The position numbers and the translations under genes are program-made. A stretch of DNA of 64,000 bases from Tetrahymena thermophila SB210 (taxonomy: Eukaryota > Ciliophora > Oligohymenophorea > Hymenostomatida > Tetrahymenidae), in NCBI RefSeq assembly GCF_000189635.1, contig NW_002476559.1:1240001-1304000 (forward strand), in the 5' to 3' direction. The notes under the pieces are model-generated. The model was given only the letters and a program-made list of their open reading frames with translations. It did not search any database and had not been told where the DNA came from. Positions within the stretch are counted from its first letter, which is position 1. The number at the start of each line of letters is the position of its first letter. Shown piece by piece: positions 1 to 14,400 of this stretch.

Positions 1-3000
1 TCCATGCTTGCATAGTAATAAATCAAATCTAAAAATGACAAAATCCAAAACATCAAAGTCATGATTGTAATACTCAAAACAATCCAATTATCTCCCATTA
101 GCTTAGCAAGAATAGAACTTGGGTAGTACACTATAGTTTCCAGATAAATTAATCTCATTGGAGAAATTAGAGAATAAGTTGATTATTAAGCTCTTATAAA
201 AATAGCTAGAATAAATAAAGGACTACCTATGAAGCCCATTACCAAAACATGAGCTAAGACAGTTATAAGATCAAAAAACTACCAACCTGTAGCTACTTAG
301 ATGTCCTTTTGAGCTTATTTAAAATCTTCTGTATCATAAAGCATGCTGAATAAAAAGCTATCTTTAGCCAGCAAAATCTTAAAATTGTTTTCTACTCTTT
401 TTTTATCTATAAAGTATTTCTTTTATAATTTTTACACATCATATTTTTCGTCTCTCTCAATCCATTGCTGAGGTAAATAAACAGTAGATATTCCATAATC
501 TCTCATGAGAGCTCCTTCATTTAATTATAGTTTTTGCATATGATTCAAAGTGCAGAACTCCTTGAATTTTTAAAATATTAATTGAAAAAAAATAAGAAAA
601 AATATTTTAATTAAATAAATACTTAGTAATATTTATCTAATTCCTAAGATTCTATACGATCAGTATCGAATTTTGTGAGGCTACAGCAACTGGAAATAAA
701 TTAATCTAAAGAAGTTTTATTTGGCTACTCAGGTATCGAAGGTATAGTACCATTGTATTTAATGTATGTAAAATATTAAGTCTATGCATCAAGCCTGGCA
801 ACAATTTTGAAACCCATCTCTGTTAAAAACTTCAAATTTTTTTCATCATCAAATTTCCTCTCTAAATACAGATTAAGATAGCAGAATTTTTCATAAAGCT
901 ATTTCATTTCATTCCCCAATAATTAATCTTTTTCCAAGCTATGAATTTCTTCATTGTCATTTTCTTTTAACTCTTCCAGCTTTTTAGCCCTAAAAAGTAG
1001 CTTGTAAAATTCTTTAATCGAATTTTATTTAGCCTTTTGTAGCAGAAGCACTATATAGTCGATCAAAGCACTTAAAGGAGGAGACATATGGATAAGTTAA
1101 TTAAACTAACTAAAAATGCTACTAATGTTATATTTAGGTACATAACCTTATTCCATACTTTCTGGATGTTCACCTGATACTTTTTTATTTTATTCTTCAA
1201 TTATTTTTTACTATTCTTCCTAAATTTTAGAGTATTTTCAAATAAAATTGTCCATTTATAATAAAAAATTAGTTAACCTTGTATTCAAGATAAAAACGCC
1301 TCTTATGAATATCTAAAGTGGATTCATCTATTTCTCCTGCTCCTCCTTTTTCTAATTGTGCATATTTATGTGTGCTCTCTATGTGATTAAGAACCCAGAT
1401 ATAATTTTTATTGATAACGAACATTAGAAAAACTAGCAAGATAATACCTAAAATACCTGAAAGAACGCAGCTTACAATAATAGCAGCACACAATTAACCT
1501 AAATTTTGTGAAAAAAATTAAATAAAATATTTGAATGCTTATTTTACTGTTATAAGAAAAATCGTAGTTTTTAACATTGTAAATTTTAGATTAATCAACA
1601 TCGACCCCTATCCATTTCTCATCAAGATTCCTGTTTAAATTAATATCCCTGAATCCATTATAAATATCATTCTATTCAAATCTTTAAGGTGGATAATGAA
1701 CATATGGCTACCAAGCATTTGTTATTAGGGAATATTGAGGTGCTGAATTTGATTGCATAAAATTGCTTAACAAATTTTGTGTTTTATAAATTTTGTCTAA
1801 TGAAAGCGCTGGAACATATGGACAGAAACCAGGAGATAAAGTATACTAACCAGTATATTTTTGTGTTGTCATCAAAGTCAAAGTTAGTTCTCCTAGCCAG
1901 TATGGTTTCATGTAAGTATATGCTGAATTATAAGTAAACTATTCATTTTTTAAATAAAAATATTTTAATTAAAAGCTTTTTCAAATCGTAATAAAAAAAT
2001 GAAATAAAATTAAGCAATATTTAAAAAATCATTTTATTTTACTTAAATTTATTAGAATGTAGCTGATCTTGTGAATTTAGGACCTATTTCAAAAACAAAT
2101 ATTGGATCATAAATTTTAGGATTTGATGCCTCTTTGGTCTAATTTAGTAAATTAGCTTAACCCAGATTAGAAATGTTAATATAGTCAATGTTTTTATTGT
2201 TATCTTAATTATCAGTTTTGCTAGCTTTGTTAAATAGAACTTAGTAATTTTGAGAAGAAGCCTATACATACTTCCCTTAGGCAGAAATAACATTTACAAA
2301 TATATTTCCATAAGAATTTGAAGCCGTTAATGTAGAAGTTCCCAAACCTGCGTTCTTCAAAAAAACTTGATTGCTATAACATCTATATTCAATTACATTA
2401 TCTGCGTTTTATTAATCTTGAGGTAGACCCCACGGATAAACTTTATTAAATTTGAATTATTAAATGTGAATCTAGAGAAAAATAATTATTTTTATTTTTT
2501 AAAAAAGTATTTACCTGCTTGGCATTATGCTACATCAGATTAAAATTTAATGCTACTCTGATATGATTTTAAATTTAAAATATTATTTGTAGTATCAGTT
2601 ATTTATTTAGATGATAAACAGTTGTAGGGATCTTTTTGAGTGTATGTAAGATTGATATCACTAGTAGATTATATAGAAATATCTCCCTCTCTTGTATTTA
2701 TATTAGCAGTTTAAAAAACAAAAAAGGGTATTTCAATAGATCCTTTCATACTGAAGTAATTAAAAACCTAATGAAGTAATCAATAAAAATAATTATGAGT
2801 CATGTTATTTTATTTTAGTTTATGTTTTTTTTACATTTACTGTTAGATACGGAGCATTCATTTAAACATTTACGCCTTTAATGTTCATAGTATTTGTACT
2901 TAGTTATGTAGAATAAATGACAATATTACATTAATTAGAATCTCCACAATTAATATTCAATGATTAAAATTAAGTAGGCTTATAAACAAGTAGAACAATT

Positions 3001-3901
3001 TCACATTCATAACTATTTAATTTATTATTAAAATTGAATGTCTTAACTCCATTATTTTCACTCTATATTTATAATAGAAATAAAAATTTATATAAAATTA
3101 ACTTGAAATTAATAACAAAATAAAAGTAATTTATTAATTTGTATTTGTTTATTAATTCTTTGTTTTTTGTTTGTTTGTTTGTTTGTTTTAATGAAACCAA
3201 CTAAAACAAAATTTAAAAGTTATTTATATTTTTTCAAAAACTTAATTTACATAAGAATAAGTGCTACGCTCGCCGTAGAGAGAGGCATCAGGGTATATAT
3301 ATTGCAAATAGATATTCTCATCCGAATCTAATGAAGAAGGTATAGAATGACCTGCAGATAGATAATTAACGTCTAAAGTATACTAGCCGTTCAAAGAGTA
3401 ATCATAAATCATTAAAGAGCAGCTTTCTAAATTCAAAACCACTTATTCGCCATTTCCTAATCTAAGAGAATCTCTTATAAATGCAAAAGAATAATAACAT
3501 ATTAAAGCAAATATTAACATTATTATTACAAAAAGTATGAGCAAAAATATTCTCCATGATTTTCTTAGATACAGATTATTTTTAAGCAGATTCTTAATAA
3601 AAGATGTAGAATTTTTTTACTAATTTTATGAGTCTTCATAGCTCAGCATTTCTAACTACTTTAATCTGAATTTTTTTTTTAATGCCTTCTACTACTCATA
3701 AGCATTAAATTTAATATTTTTTTCTTCTTTTTAATCAGCACCACTAATTGTTGTAATTTAACTTTGCTAATTTGCTGTATCTTTAGATTTTCTTCCTTTA
3801 TTATTATTTTTCTTTAATGTAGCTTTTACACCATTTTTTAGATTAATTGTTTGCACTGTACCATCTTATTACAGTATTACACTCTATGGATGCTTTTGCA
3901 T
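1..3901 (-). CDS. multi-pass transmembrane protein, 3' end beyond window
   Basis: Spliced minus-strand gene starting at ATG 3901 and leaving the window at position 1; about 1099 residues are visible. Exons on the minus strand: 3901-3251, 3062-2835, 2767-2515, 2440-2043, 1938-1548, 1498-1278, 1219-623, 560-1; every junction is GT...AG and the phases match. Residues 1-110 are a charged, probably cytosolic region; a TM lies near 114-137, followed by about 500 residues of extracellular-looking sequence with scattered Cys. A second TM follows near 642-668 (motif SGILGIILLVFLMFV), then a charged region with an EELKENDNEE stretch and two more hydrophobic segments near 1004-1030 and 1070-1095. In-frame TAA/TAG are read as Gln. 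I do not recognise the family; it resembles the many anonymous ciliate membrane proteins. Exon structure is well supported, function is unknown. Confidence 0.75.
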
Positions 3902-5611
3902 TTCAATATTTATATTTTAACCTGATTTGTTCTACTAAATAATTTATAATATAATTATTTGAATTGAGTTAAATAAAAATGGAGTGGAAAATTAATTTTA
4001 TTAAATACAATTTGAGGTATTTTTTAAGCTAAAATAAATCACTTATTCAAATAAATTAATAAATTTTAAATGTTACCAATAATTATTGATTGTTTTAACC
4101 ATTGATGATATTGTTTATAACTTCTAAATTACTTCTATAGCTTTACTGCTCATAGTCTGTTTCATAAAGAATCCTTTGATTGATGTTATTATCAAATGTT
4201 TGATCTAAATTTAATTCCACATTTATATGTTAACTATGAATATTATTGTTTGAAAACTTATTCATTCAAATATAAATTGAATAATTCAAATGTTTGTTTG
4301 TTTTTATGCGGTTTTACTCGCCTTCTTTGATCTTTAGTTTTATTATGTGTTATCTTTTTCTTTAATTTTGTTTTTAAAGGATATTCAACTTTTCAATTTA
4401 ATTAAAATATTAATTTCTTTTTTTCTTCAATTCTTATTTAATAAATACTGTTTGTTTTTAGTAGTTTTTTTTGGTATTTTAATAAACTTCACAATACTTT
4501 CATTACAAATACTAATAAAATACTTTTATTTTTCTTGCACACTTAATAAATAAATATCTTTATATTCAAAGATATTTCATAGTTTTATAACTCTAATAGA
4601 TAGATATCTTTAAAAGCTTTCATTGTTGATAAACCAAACAATCTTCACAATTAATTAGTATTTGATTTAAAAAATGATGAAGATATAAATATTTTTAAAA
4701 ATTATACTTTTAATTTTATTATATAATTAATTTAACGATCATTAAATAAAAGTGGTAGCATAAAATTAAGATTATTAAACTTTAATTTAGTAATTATAAA
4801 TTTATGAATTGAGCCTATTCTGAATTCTCCTTTCACTAAAAATTCAAATTTTTAAAATATTGAAATTTGATTAATTATTTTTGATAACAAAAAATTTAAA
4901 ATCATATTTTTTTGATAAAATTGTAAACAGTTTTCCAAAAAAAATATAACCTTAAAGTGGTAATAACTTTTAAAATAATATTTTAATTTATTTATTTTTA
5001 TTGATGATTATAAATTCAAGCTCACAAAGAATTTATTAAGATATTTACAAATACAGAAATAAATTTACTAAATGAAATTTAATTAAGTTTTTTTTTAATG
5101 GTTAAACAAAATTTATTTATTGTGTTCAGAAGTTTAATTGAAGCTTTCTTAGAAACTTTAAAAAAAAAGCAAAACTAATCCTTAAATAAAATAATTTTTT
5201 TATTTAGGTCATAATCGCCAAAGAAGTATAATCTTATTATATGTTTATTATAATAGTGAATTTTATAAAATTTAATAAAAAATAAACAAGAAATTTAACT
5301 CAATTTTAAAATTTATATCATAGATTGAAACAAATGTAGAAGAAAGATTTAAGGAAAAAACTTTTGTGGTTGATGAATTTAAGGTGCATATTTACAAAGT
5401 TATATTAATTTTACAAAAATATGCTAATCAAATACGACGTTTGTTACTTACTATTAAATCCGTCAAAAATTTAATTAGAAACAGTCAAATAAAAACTGCA
5501 AAATAAATAAATAAGTAAGCAAAACAAAATTTTTTAATTTAAAATTTGTATTTCAAGAAAACAATTAGAATCTAAATTATAAAAAAAGTATACTTAAGTT
5601 CGAGAAAGACA
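3902..5611. other. divergent intergenic region
   Basis: AT-rich spacer between two divergently transcribed genes, so it should carry both promoters. The stretch just upstream of 3901 has no in-frame ATG. I see no conserved protein, RNA gene or recognisable motif. Short apparent ORFs (for example around 4347-4553) are homopolymer-rich and have no coding character. Confidence 0.5.
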
Positions 5612-7825
5612 ATGTGCAAATATCTGAGCTTTAATTGTGTTAAAAATTTACTTTAGGGCATTGACATATTTGGTTTAGCAGTTACGTTTAGAATATTTTC
5701 ACAGAAAAATCATAAAACTCATTTTGGAGGGTTTGTTACACTGTTGATTGTTTTTGTAATCATGTACTAAATAGTATAATTCTTTCAGGTTATTTTTTTT
5801 TAGAATTAGCCTAGTTCAGTTATATAACAGTAAAACTATGTATTTCAACCAGAGCCTTTTTATTTTACTCCAAAGCTTTTTTCTTTTGCATTTGGACTTT
5901 AAGACTCTTTTGGCAACAATTTCATAGACGAAAGGGTCTATAAAGTAAAGTCTACTTTGTAAATAAATAGAAGAGTGTTGAATAATCTAACTGGGAAATA
6001 TGATCTTGTTATAAGTTAAAGAGATGTTTCATTAGTTAGGTGTACTCTAGAACACTTTTAAGTTGATGGGACTTAAGATTACTTTATAAAACTTCCTATT
6101 GATTAGCTCTATTGCTTTGCATTAAATGAAACATAAATATATATTGAAGGTGAGTTTTCAGCTTTGAATTTTACATAATTTAATATATAAATATCTGAAT
6201 GTACAGGCAATTAATGTCTTGATACTATGTAAAGATAAAAAATTTTATTCAGTCCAAGACTTGGGATTTACACAATTGATAATATTATTTAAATTACAAA
6301 TAATGGTAAACCTTATGTTTCTGTAGGAAAAAACTTATTTTGGGTGTCTGGATTGAGCTTTTAAAAGGAAATACGTTATAATTTGGTAAATAATTATGTT
6401 CACACAGATGACGGTTTAATTGCACAAAATAATAGAATAGACCGAATAGTTTCTTACTACGATGATACGGAGTAGATTCTAGATAGAAGCTCGCCACTTC
6501 TCTTTAACTTTTATATTGATTATGAAAAGAATAAAGAAATAGTTTATTATAGGTAATATCCTAAATTAGTCATGCTTTTTTCTTAGTTAGGAGGTACTTT
6601 TAATGTTTTAGTTGGAATAGGATGTCTATTGTGTTGGCCAATTTCTTAATTAGAGTTGAATAGGAAAATTATAAATTCAGCTTTTAATATAGATTAATCC
6701 GTAATTGATCTGATAGAAACAAAAAAGGATTCAAAAAAAAAAAGTAAAGACAAATCTGATTTTTAAATAAAGAATAATTAAATATAATAAAGTAATCAAA
6801 ATTACAGCAACAAATAAGATACGCATATTGATCCTGAACATGCTAAAAACTCCCAAAAATTATAATCAGAAACAGCATATCAAAGTTAAGATCGAATTTT
6901 CAAAATTTTTTCTTAATCATTTTCCTAAGTAAAGCTCAAATTAAGAGATTATATAATGACTTATTTTAACTTTTTTTGCAGCAAAAAATCCAACAAATCT
7001 CTCATGATTAAATATGGGACAGACATTTTATACAGTCACATAGATATTTTTAATATAGTCAATAAACTCATAGAGTTAGAAAAGCTAAAGCATTTGCTGC
7101 TTAACGAGGATTAAATTAAATTATTTGATTATCTTCCTAAACCAACACTAAAATTGCCGAAAGCAGAAGATCAAAGCATGTTAAAAAATAATAAACTTGC
7201 TTCATTAAATAAAGTAACTTTATAAGTATCTTAAGAAAATGATTAGTAAGAAATTAAACTAGATTAATTGAGTAATCAAAGTACCTAAGTTAATAATTAA
7301 TCCAGTCTACTTTTTATGCCTCAAAAGACGTCTGAAGAAAAAGCTAAGGAAGCTCATGAAGCTTTTAACAAAATAATAAACTAATCTTCAAATATTAATT
7401 CAGATATTGATAAAAAGTTAATTTCTATGATAGATATAAATTTATTATCATATTTTAAATAAAATTTTGATTAGCCTTTTAATAAAAGCATTTAATTTAA
7501 ACCCTTTTAATTTAACTAAATTGCCTAGAAAAATTCATATTAAGTAAATCCAGAACCACAAACAGAAAAGTAAATAGTATAATAAATTGATAATTTCGTT
7601 ACAGAAGAAGATTGCATCAATCCTTTTTATGAGTCTAAGGCAAAGCACTTGGCATCTAAGGTTTTTGGTGAGACAAGTTCTAATAAATAAGAAGATTAAA
7701 CCTCAATTTCAGAATCAAGTAACTACAGAGATTTTTCTTAGTTAAGTAAACATAAAATGATTAGAAATACTGCTTTAAAAATTAAAATAGACTCAAGCTA
7801 TGCTTATTCAATAAATTAACTATGA
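5612..7825 (+). CDS. two-TM ciliate-type membrane protein
   Basis: Intronless ORF of 737 residues from ATG 5612 to TGA 7825, with many in-frame TAA/TAG Gln codons. The N-terminus has the pattern DIFG followed by T..GG and a hydrophobic segment (GIDIFGLAVTF, then HFGGFVTLLIVFVIMY, residues about 25-60). I associate this start with a large ciliate-specific family of two-pass membrane proteins. About 265 residues of non-cytosolic-looking sequence follow, then a second TM near residues 328-352 (GGTFNVLVGIGCLLCWPIS). The last 380 residues are Lys/Gln/Ser-rich, probably cytosolic and largely disordered, with a more ordered patch near 450-520. No catalytic motif is visible, so function cannot be assigned. 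It lies 616 bp upstream of the first giant receptor-like gene on the same strand. Confidence 0.8.
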
Positions 7826-8441
7826 ATTAAATTAATAAATAAGTAAATAAATAAATTAATTAAAATTTGTATTTTTATTTTTATTTTTTACTGTGCTAAA
7901 AATTAAGGAAAATTAAGTAATTATATTTAGAATTTAAAATTTTCTTTTAATTTAAATCTTATAACTAACAACTAACATAATATCTTATAAACAGCATTAT
8001 GTTAGTTAAATGATACTTATTTGTATTGATATTATTGGCACATATCTGTCATATTTTAAAATAAAACTTAGATAAAAGAAAATATAAAATGAGAATAGTT
8101 AAAAGTTTAAATAAAATTATTATTGTTCAACTTTTAGTTATTTTAATTAAAAAACTTTATTTTTTTAAAGCTTGTTAAGTAATTGAAATTAATTTAGCTT
8201 GTGCTTTTACTATTTTTTGCTCAAAGCAGTTTGTCTCATTAAACCATAAAATTTATAAAAAGAAAATTATTCAGTAATAGTAGATTCAAAAAGTATTTTC
8301 TATTTGATAATCATACATAACATAGTCTAAATTAGATAAGAATTAATTTTCTTTTATATTTGATAATTTGAGTTGAAAACATAATCAATTAAATATTGTT
8401 GTAAACTATTACAGAATAGGTAGGACATTTAAATAAAATAA
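7826..8441. other. intergenic spacer
   Basis: AT-rich 616-bp spacer between two same-strand genes. It should hold the 3' UTR of the upstream gene and the promoter of the giant gene beginning at 8442. Nothing else recognised. Confidence 0.5.
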
Positions 8442-11400
8442 ATGACTTTTAGAGTTTTTTTACAATATGTAGTCATATTGATGTTTTTTGAAAAAATAGC
8501 TTCTTCCTTAGAGTGCCCATTTTAATGTAAAAAATGCTAGTACTCAGGAAATTTGGATAACAAAATGTTAATATGCTTAGAATGCAACTAAAATTATAAG
8601 TTGAGCAAAGATTAAACTTATTGTTACAGCAATTGCGAGGATGATAGATATTATTTAGATTTGCTTGATTACATTTTTTTAAACGATTTTACTATCCCTT
8701 AACTTCCATAGATAAAAACTTATGATTGTGTACCATCCTGTGATTTTAAATCTTATTACACCGACCAAAAAACAAAGAGTTGCATTATGATGAACATCTG
8801 CCCAAATGTTAATCAATATGGTTTCAATTTTTAAGGTGACTTAGAAGCTTACAGTAGTAAATAATAAAATTTATGACTAAAAATTTAATTTAATTAAAAT
8901 AACTCATTTTATTAAAATAATTTTGACCAAAATTTTACTTAAATAGTTAAATTTTCGAAAAAGTAGAACTTATTAGCAGCATACTTCGAAAGCAATAACT
9001 ATTTTAAGCTTTGGAAGTTAGATAACGGGGAATACATAGGAGAAATATAGATAAGCATTGATCCTTCAGATTCCACTGCCTCTTAGAATGGTAAATTAAC
9101 TAAATTTTTCTTTGGAGATAAGCTTTTGCTTGAGGGATCAATCAAAGATAAAGACATTTTAATTGGAATTTCACAAAAAAATATTTATTTTTGGGATACT
9201 AGAGTTGGTAGCTTAATTTAATAATATAATAGCTTTGATGCTAATGTATTTACTCACTACTTTTACTAAGATAAGCAATATATCTTCTTATTAAATCCTT
9301 CAACTTTTGAAATATTTTTATAGAAATTAAATAATTAGTAGACCTCATTTTTAGGATTTGCAGTATCTTCTTCAGCTGTTTAGTAAATTTATAATTAATA
9401 TTCGAATGAGCTTGCATGCTTTGGTTATAGTGATTAAACTAATAAATTACAATTATAAGTCTTTTTTTTAGATTAGAGTTTTTTTATTGGAGTTGTGAAT
9501 AAGTAAATAGATATAGGAATAATTGAATTCATAAGCTAACTAATTGTTGTGGACTAAAATCTATATTTAATTTTATCTAACCATATTCCCTATTTGGTTA
9601 ATTCATTGAACAATTCAATCTAGTTAATAGAAATACCCTTATTCTCAAAAGTAATAAATGTTTAATTTCCATTTGAACAAGCAATAAATAATGTAAAGTT
9701 AGATATAATAAAATTGAAGAGAGATAATTAAATAAATTTAAATCTGGCATTAGTACAATAAAAGTCAGATTCACTGTAAACCAGCTTAACTTTGAATTTA
9801 TTTTAGAATAACACTTTTTTAAGAGTTATAGAAATAATTCCTGAAATTAATATTTATAGTGTTAGAGTGCTCAATAGCCATATCGAAGATTAAAACATTG
9901 TGAGGCTATTTTGTATAAACGATTTCCAAACGAAAATCATAATTTATGAAATTGATTTGATTGGGAGATCTCTTCTAAATACATATCCAATCAATCAATA
10001 ATTTCCAATAATAAACTCAACATTATTTTTCACAGGCTCTTGGGAGGAAAAAGAACTAGTGTTTTATAATTCTTAGTTGTTAATTTTTTTATAGATTAAA
10101 AGTATTTCTTAATTGGAGCTTTCACTTAATATTAAATTTGAAATAAGAAACTACAATTAGGTTCACTTAATCAACTATGAATAGTTAAAAATTCATAAAA
10201 TAAATAAAATGTATGAAGATACTAGTAACAATTAATTTGTCTATTTGAACAACATTCTCAAAGAGATCAGAATAGTAGACCTCAAAAAACAAGAAATTGT
10301 TGGTAAAATAATTTTTTAAGAAAGTAGCAACTGTTTTCCGATTGATTTCGTGATTAGCTAAATCTAAAATCTCCAATTTATTAATATCTTGTGTGATAAT
10401 TAACAAATTTATATTTATGATTATATATCATTTTAACTTGTAAGTAACTATACTTTTTACAATGCTGATGAAAATGGTTTGTTAGATTTTGCTTTTCTAT
10501 AAAATTTTATAGATAATGGAGCTTTGATTGTCTTTTCAAGCAGGATAATTATAAGGTTGAATATTTCAAACAATGGAAAAATCATAAACTAAATAGTGAA
10601 TGAAAATTTCAATTAAATTATTATTAAAGATATTATTTATTTTGCTGATAATTAGAATTATCCTAAAATTTTGTATGTATTAACTTTTTAAGAACTTTCA
10701 ATACTTCAAATAAACTCTGACACTCTCGAATTATATGCTAATAGAACATAATACAAGCACACATAAAAAACCACTATTATGAGCTACAATATTGATTATC
10801 AAAAATGTAAAAATTAATTTTTAAAGTAAAATATTAATTTAATTTTTTAGAGTAAATAGGAATTAGTTGTTTTACAAACGAAATAATTATTTTCAATACT
10901 GATCTAGTTAAAGTTTTTGTCTTGAATTTAGCAGATAAAAATATAAGGTGCTTTAATCCTAGATAAATTGATGAAATTTCTATCATTTGCAATATTTAAA
11001 TAACAAATGTTAACTAGTCAAATAAATAGAATAATTTCATCGGTTTAATTAAAAATAACGCATAAATTAATTTATTTGGATCATATTTTGAAGATAGTAA
11101 ATATTTTTTTGACGATAAAAGTAAATAGCTTTTGTATTATACCAATTTAGACAATGTAAATTTGCTTTCTATAAAAATTTATGCAAACTAAAATATTTAT
11201 TAATACTCTAACACATACATTCTAACCCAAGATATTTATCAACACTATTACAGTTAAGGATCCGACAGGTATTTATTTTTAATATTAAAAATTCATAATT
11301 TAATTTATTACTTTTAAATTTTTCTCATTTCAATAATGTTTAAGAGTGGATGGAGGTTTTATAGGAGATTACAGAAATTAAAACCTTTTTTGATAAATAA

Positions 11401-14400
11401 ACTAAACTTAAAAAAAATAAAATATTTAAATAACTTAACACTCCCTCCCTTTCCTCTCCTCTCTCTTTCATTTATTTAAGTTATCTTTCAATTAGCTTAA
11501 TAAGATTTTAATTATTTCACTTTTGAAACATAAAAAGAATGTTTTTTGCTCAGAATAGAGGATTTGATGTGGAAGCATTGCACTTTGATTAATAATTTGA
11601 GTATGTAATAAAATAAATAGAGGTTAATGATAATAAAACAATTTAAAATGTTATTATTTTAAATGAAAGAAATTAATTAATAGAAGTAAAAAGCAATGGT
11701 TTTATCATATACACATTGAGTACAAACGAAATAATTTATAATTCTTAAGATGAATTAGAATAGTGCCAAAACTTACTAACAAATACTTTAAGCTATTGGG
11801 TAGATGATGATTTCCTTCTTTTTATATGCGATTTTTAGTTATATTAACTTAGGCTAATAAGTGTGAAATAATACAAAATATATTAACTTAAAAGTAATTT
11901 AGAAGGTATAGCGAGCTACTTATATATATAAAAAGAATAAAAGATGATAATTTAATCATAGGATCAATCTCTCTACCTCTACATTTTTTATTTAGAAGAA
12001 GCACCCATTGATTAATACACTTTCGAAGAATATTTTTAGTATACTATTTAAGAGACCAATATTATAAGCTTTATGTATGAACCAAATCTCTAAACTATCT
12101 TTTGTGTAGTTTAAAGTAAAATAAGCTATTACATTTACAGATTTATGCTTTTACAAGAAACTCCTATAAATTAAAACAGTTTAATTGGAGATGTTCAGAA
12201 ATTAGATTAATAATCAAATCTTTTTATCTTAAATAGCGAAACAAAATTTTTAATAATAATTATGAATAAAATAATTTATGTAATTAACCTTGACAATCAA
12301 AATGAATTTAACTATTAACAAATTATGATGTAAGGTGTAGAGTAATACCAAATTTTATCTTAAGTTCTTATATTAAGAAACTCGAAAAAGATATTAATTT
12401 TTACAATAGCTGATATTATCCAATCTTTTTTGAATTATCAGTCTAATATAATCAGCCCTCAAGTAACGATCAAAAATAATTTAATTTAAACATTCTTAAC
12501 TATTCCTGACTTTTAGGATATCAGCAAATGGTTGATAGTAGTTGCTGTTAAATTAAATTAACAAACTTAAATTTATATTTATGATTAAACAGGATAAATT
12601 ATTTAATCAATACCGCTCTAAACAAGTAATGATTTTGCATCTTAACTTTAATATGATGTCAAGTCTAAGATATTATATATTTGTACCCAAAAGGGTTTTA
12701 TATTAGGAATCGAGGCAACCTTTGGCTTTCTATAATCGTATCAGATTAGCACAAAGTATTCTTTACAGCTTTAATATCAAGATTAGTCTGTAAAAACCTA
12801 ACTATACTTTTTCGTTGAATGTAAATTTTGTTTTTTAAATGCTTTTTACAAAAATAAATTTAAATTTACTTTTCAAAATTAATAATTAAACTTGAAAATT
12901 CATAAAATTTTTTATCTAAAGCAGTAAGAAAAGCTTATTTATTTTTTAATATTTACTCTTCAGAGCAATTAATCTTACTTAAAAAAACAATAATATTGGC
13001 TTGAATAAATCCATTAATTGAAAGGATGTTGAAGAAAGAGAATAGAAATAAAAATATTTTTTTAATTTCATTTAAAATAGAGAATTAGATAGATAAATTA
13101 ATTAATTTATTTTTGTTTGAATATTTATTAAATATAGCAAACTAGTTTATAATATGGAATAAATATTACATTGGATTGGTTTCTATTACTAATTTTATAG
13201 AAATTCCGATGAACATTGTTGGAAGAATAAAAACGTCAGTATATTTATCAAACTAAACCAATTATATTTACCTTTTTGATGAAGCAAATATACTTTGGAA
13301 GCTTTCTTTTATTTCAGATAATTTGAAATATGTTTATTCTTTTGGTTATTTATAGGAATAAGCAAATATAATATATGTTGATATTAGTTAAACGATGATA
13401 ATATAATAAGGAGGAAACATATTTGTTGTAAAAGAAGGATCAATTGCATATAAATATGAAATATTAGCTCAAAAAGTTTATAAAAACGTGTTAATTTTAG
13501 CTAATAATAATTAATAATAATAATAATTTTAAGGATTGCTTATATTCACTTTAGACAGAAAGATTTTTTTTTTGAATTCATCTTTTTAAGCTGAAGAAAT
13601 CTACTAATTTAAGTAAGACTAGAACAAAATTTAATGTGTTCTACCAAACTATGTAGTTGCTTCTGACTATTAGAGCACAATTATTATTTTTGATAAAAAA
13701 AGTTTAAAAATAATTTCTGAAATTCAGATTGAAGAATAAAGTTAATTAATAGAAATTTACTGCTAATCAATTTAAGATATTTTCTTTACTGTCAATTCTT
13801 AATATAGTATGCAAGTATTTTATGTTTCTCAACAGTCTTATAATGTCATCTTGACTTACGTATTTCCTTATCCTTTTCCTTTTGCAAAAGGAAAACTATA
13901 GTTATACTTTGAGAACGATCAGAGTAGAGTATTTTTCATACAAACAAATAAAAGATAAATCTTTTGTTATGACTATAAATTAAAAGTAAGTATAAATAGC
14001 CTGTTGATTCCTCCATGCCCAAATTTTAATTTTAAGATTACTAAATCTTTTATATTTTTGACATGTTTATACTAATTTAATCTTCACTTTAAATATGACA
14101 TGAAATACTTGATGTCAATTTATACCAATGAAAGTATCGGTGAAACAATATAGTCAGTTATTGAAATATCTCCTTAATTTATAATATTTAACTCTAATTA
14201 TTAAATAAGCGTTTATACATTTATTTATGGAAAAGATCAGACAATTTAGGTTGGGCTCCTTTAAAGTTTCTAGACACATGATGAAGAGATTTTATATTAT
14301 AATTTAATGTCAAAAAATTTTTAAATATAGCTAATAAGTCGTGATGATACTTAAATATATTCTAGGCGTTTCAGCTCAAAAGTTTAGAATGATCACTATC

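Noticed and set aside
4347-4553. Plus-strand ORF in the standard code
   Set aside because: Low-complexity Phe/Leu/Ile product from AT-rich DNA, no homologous look, lies in a divergent promoter region.
10185-10406. Minus-strand ORF
   Set aside because: Antisense to the coding exon 8947-10806, which reads continuously in the ciliate code.
11345-11393. End of a separate short gene starting at 8442, with a new gene starting at ATG 11539
   Set aside because: Homology with the paralogue at 20145 and matching intron phase show that exons on both sides belong to one gene; kept only as a possible splice variant.
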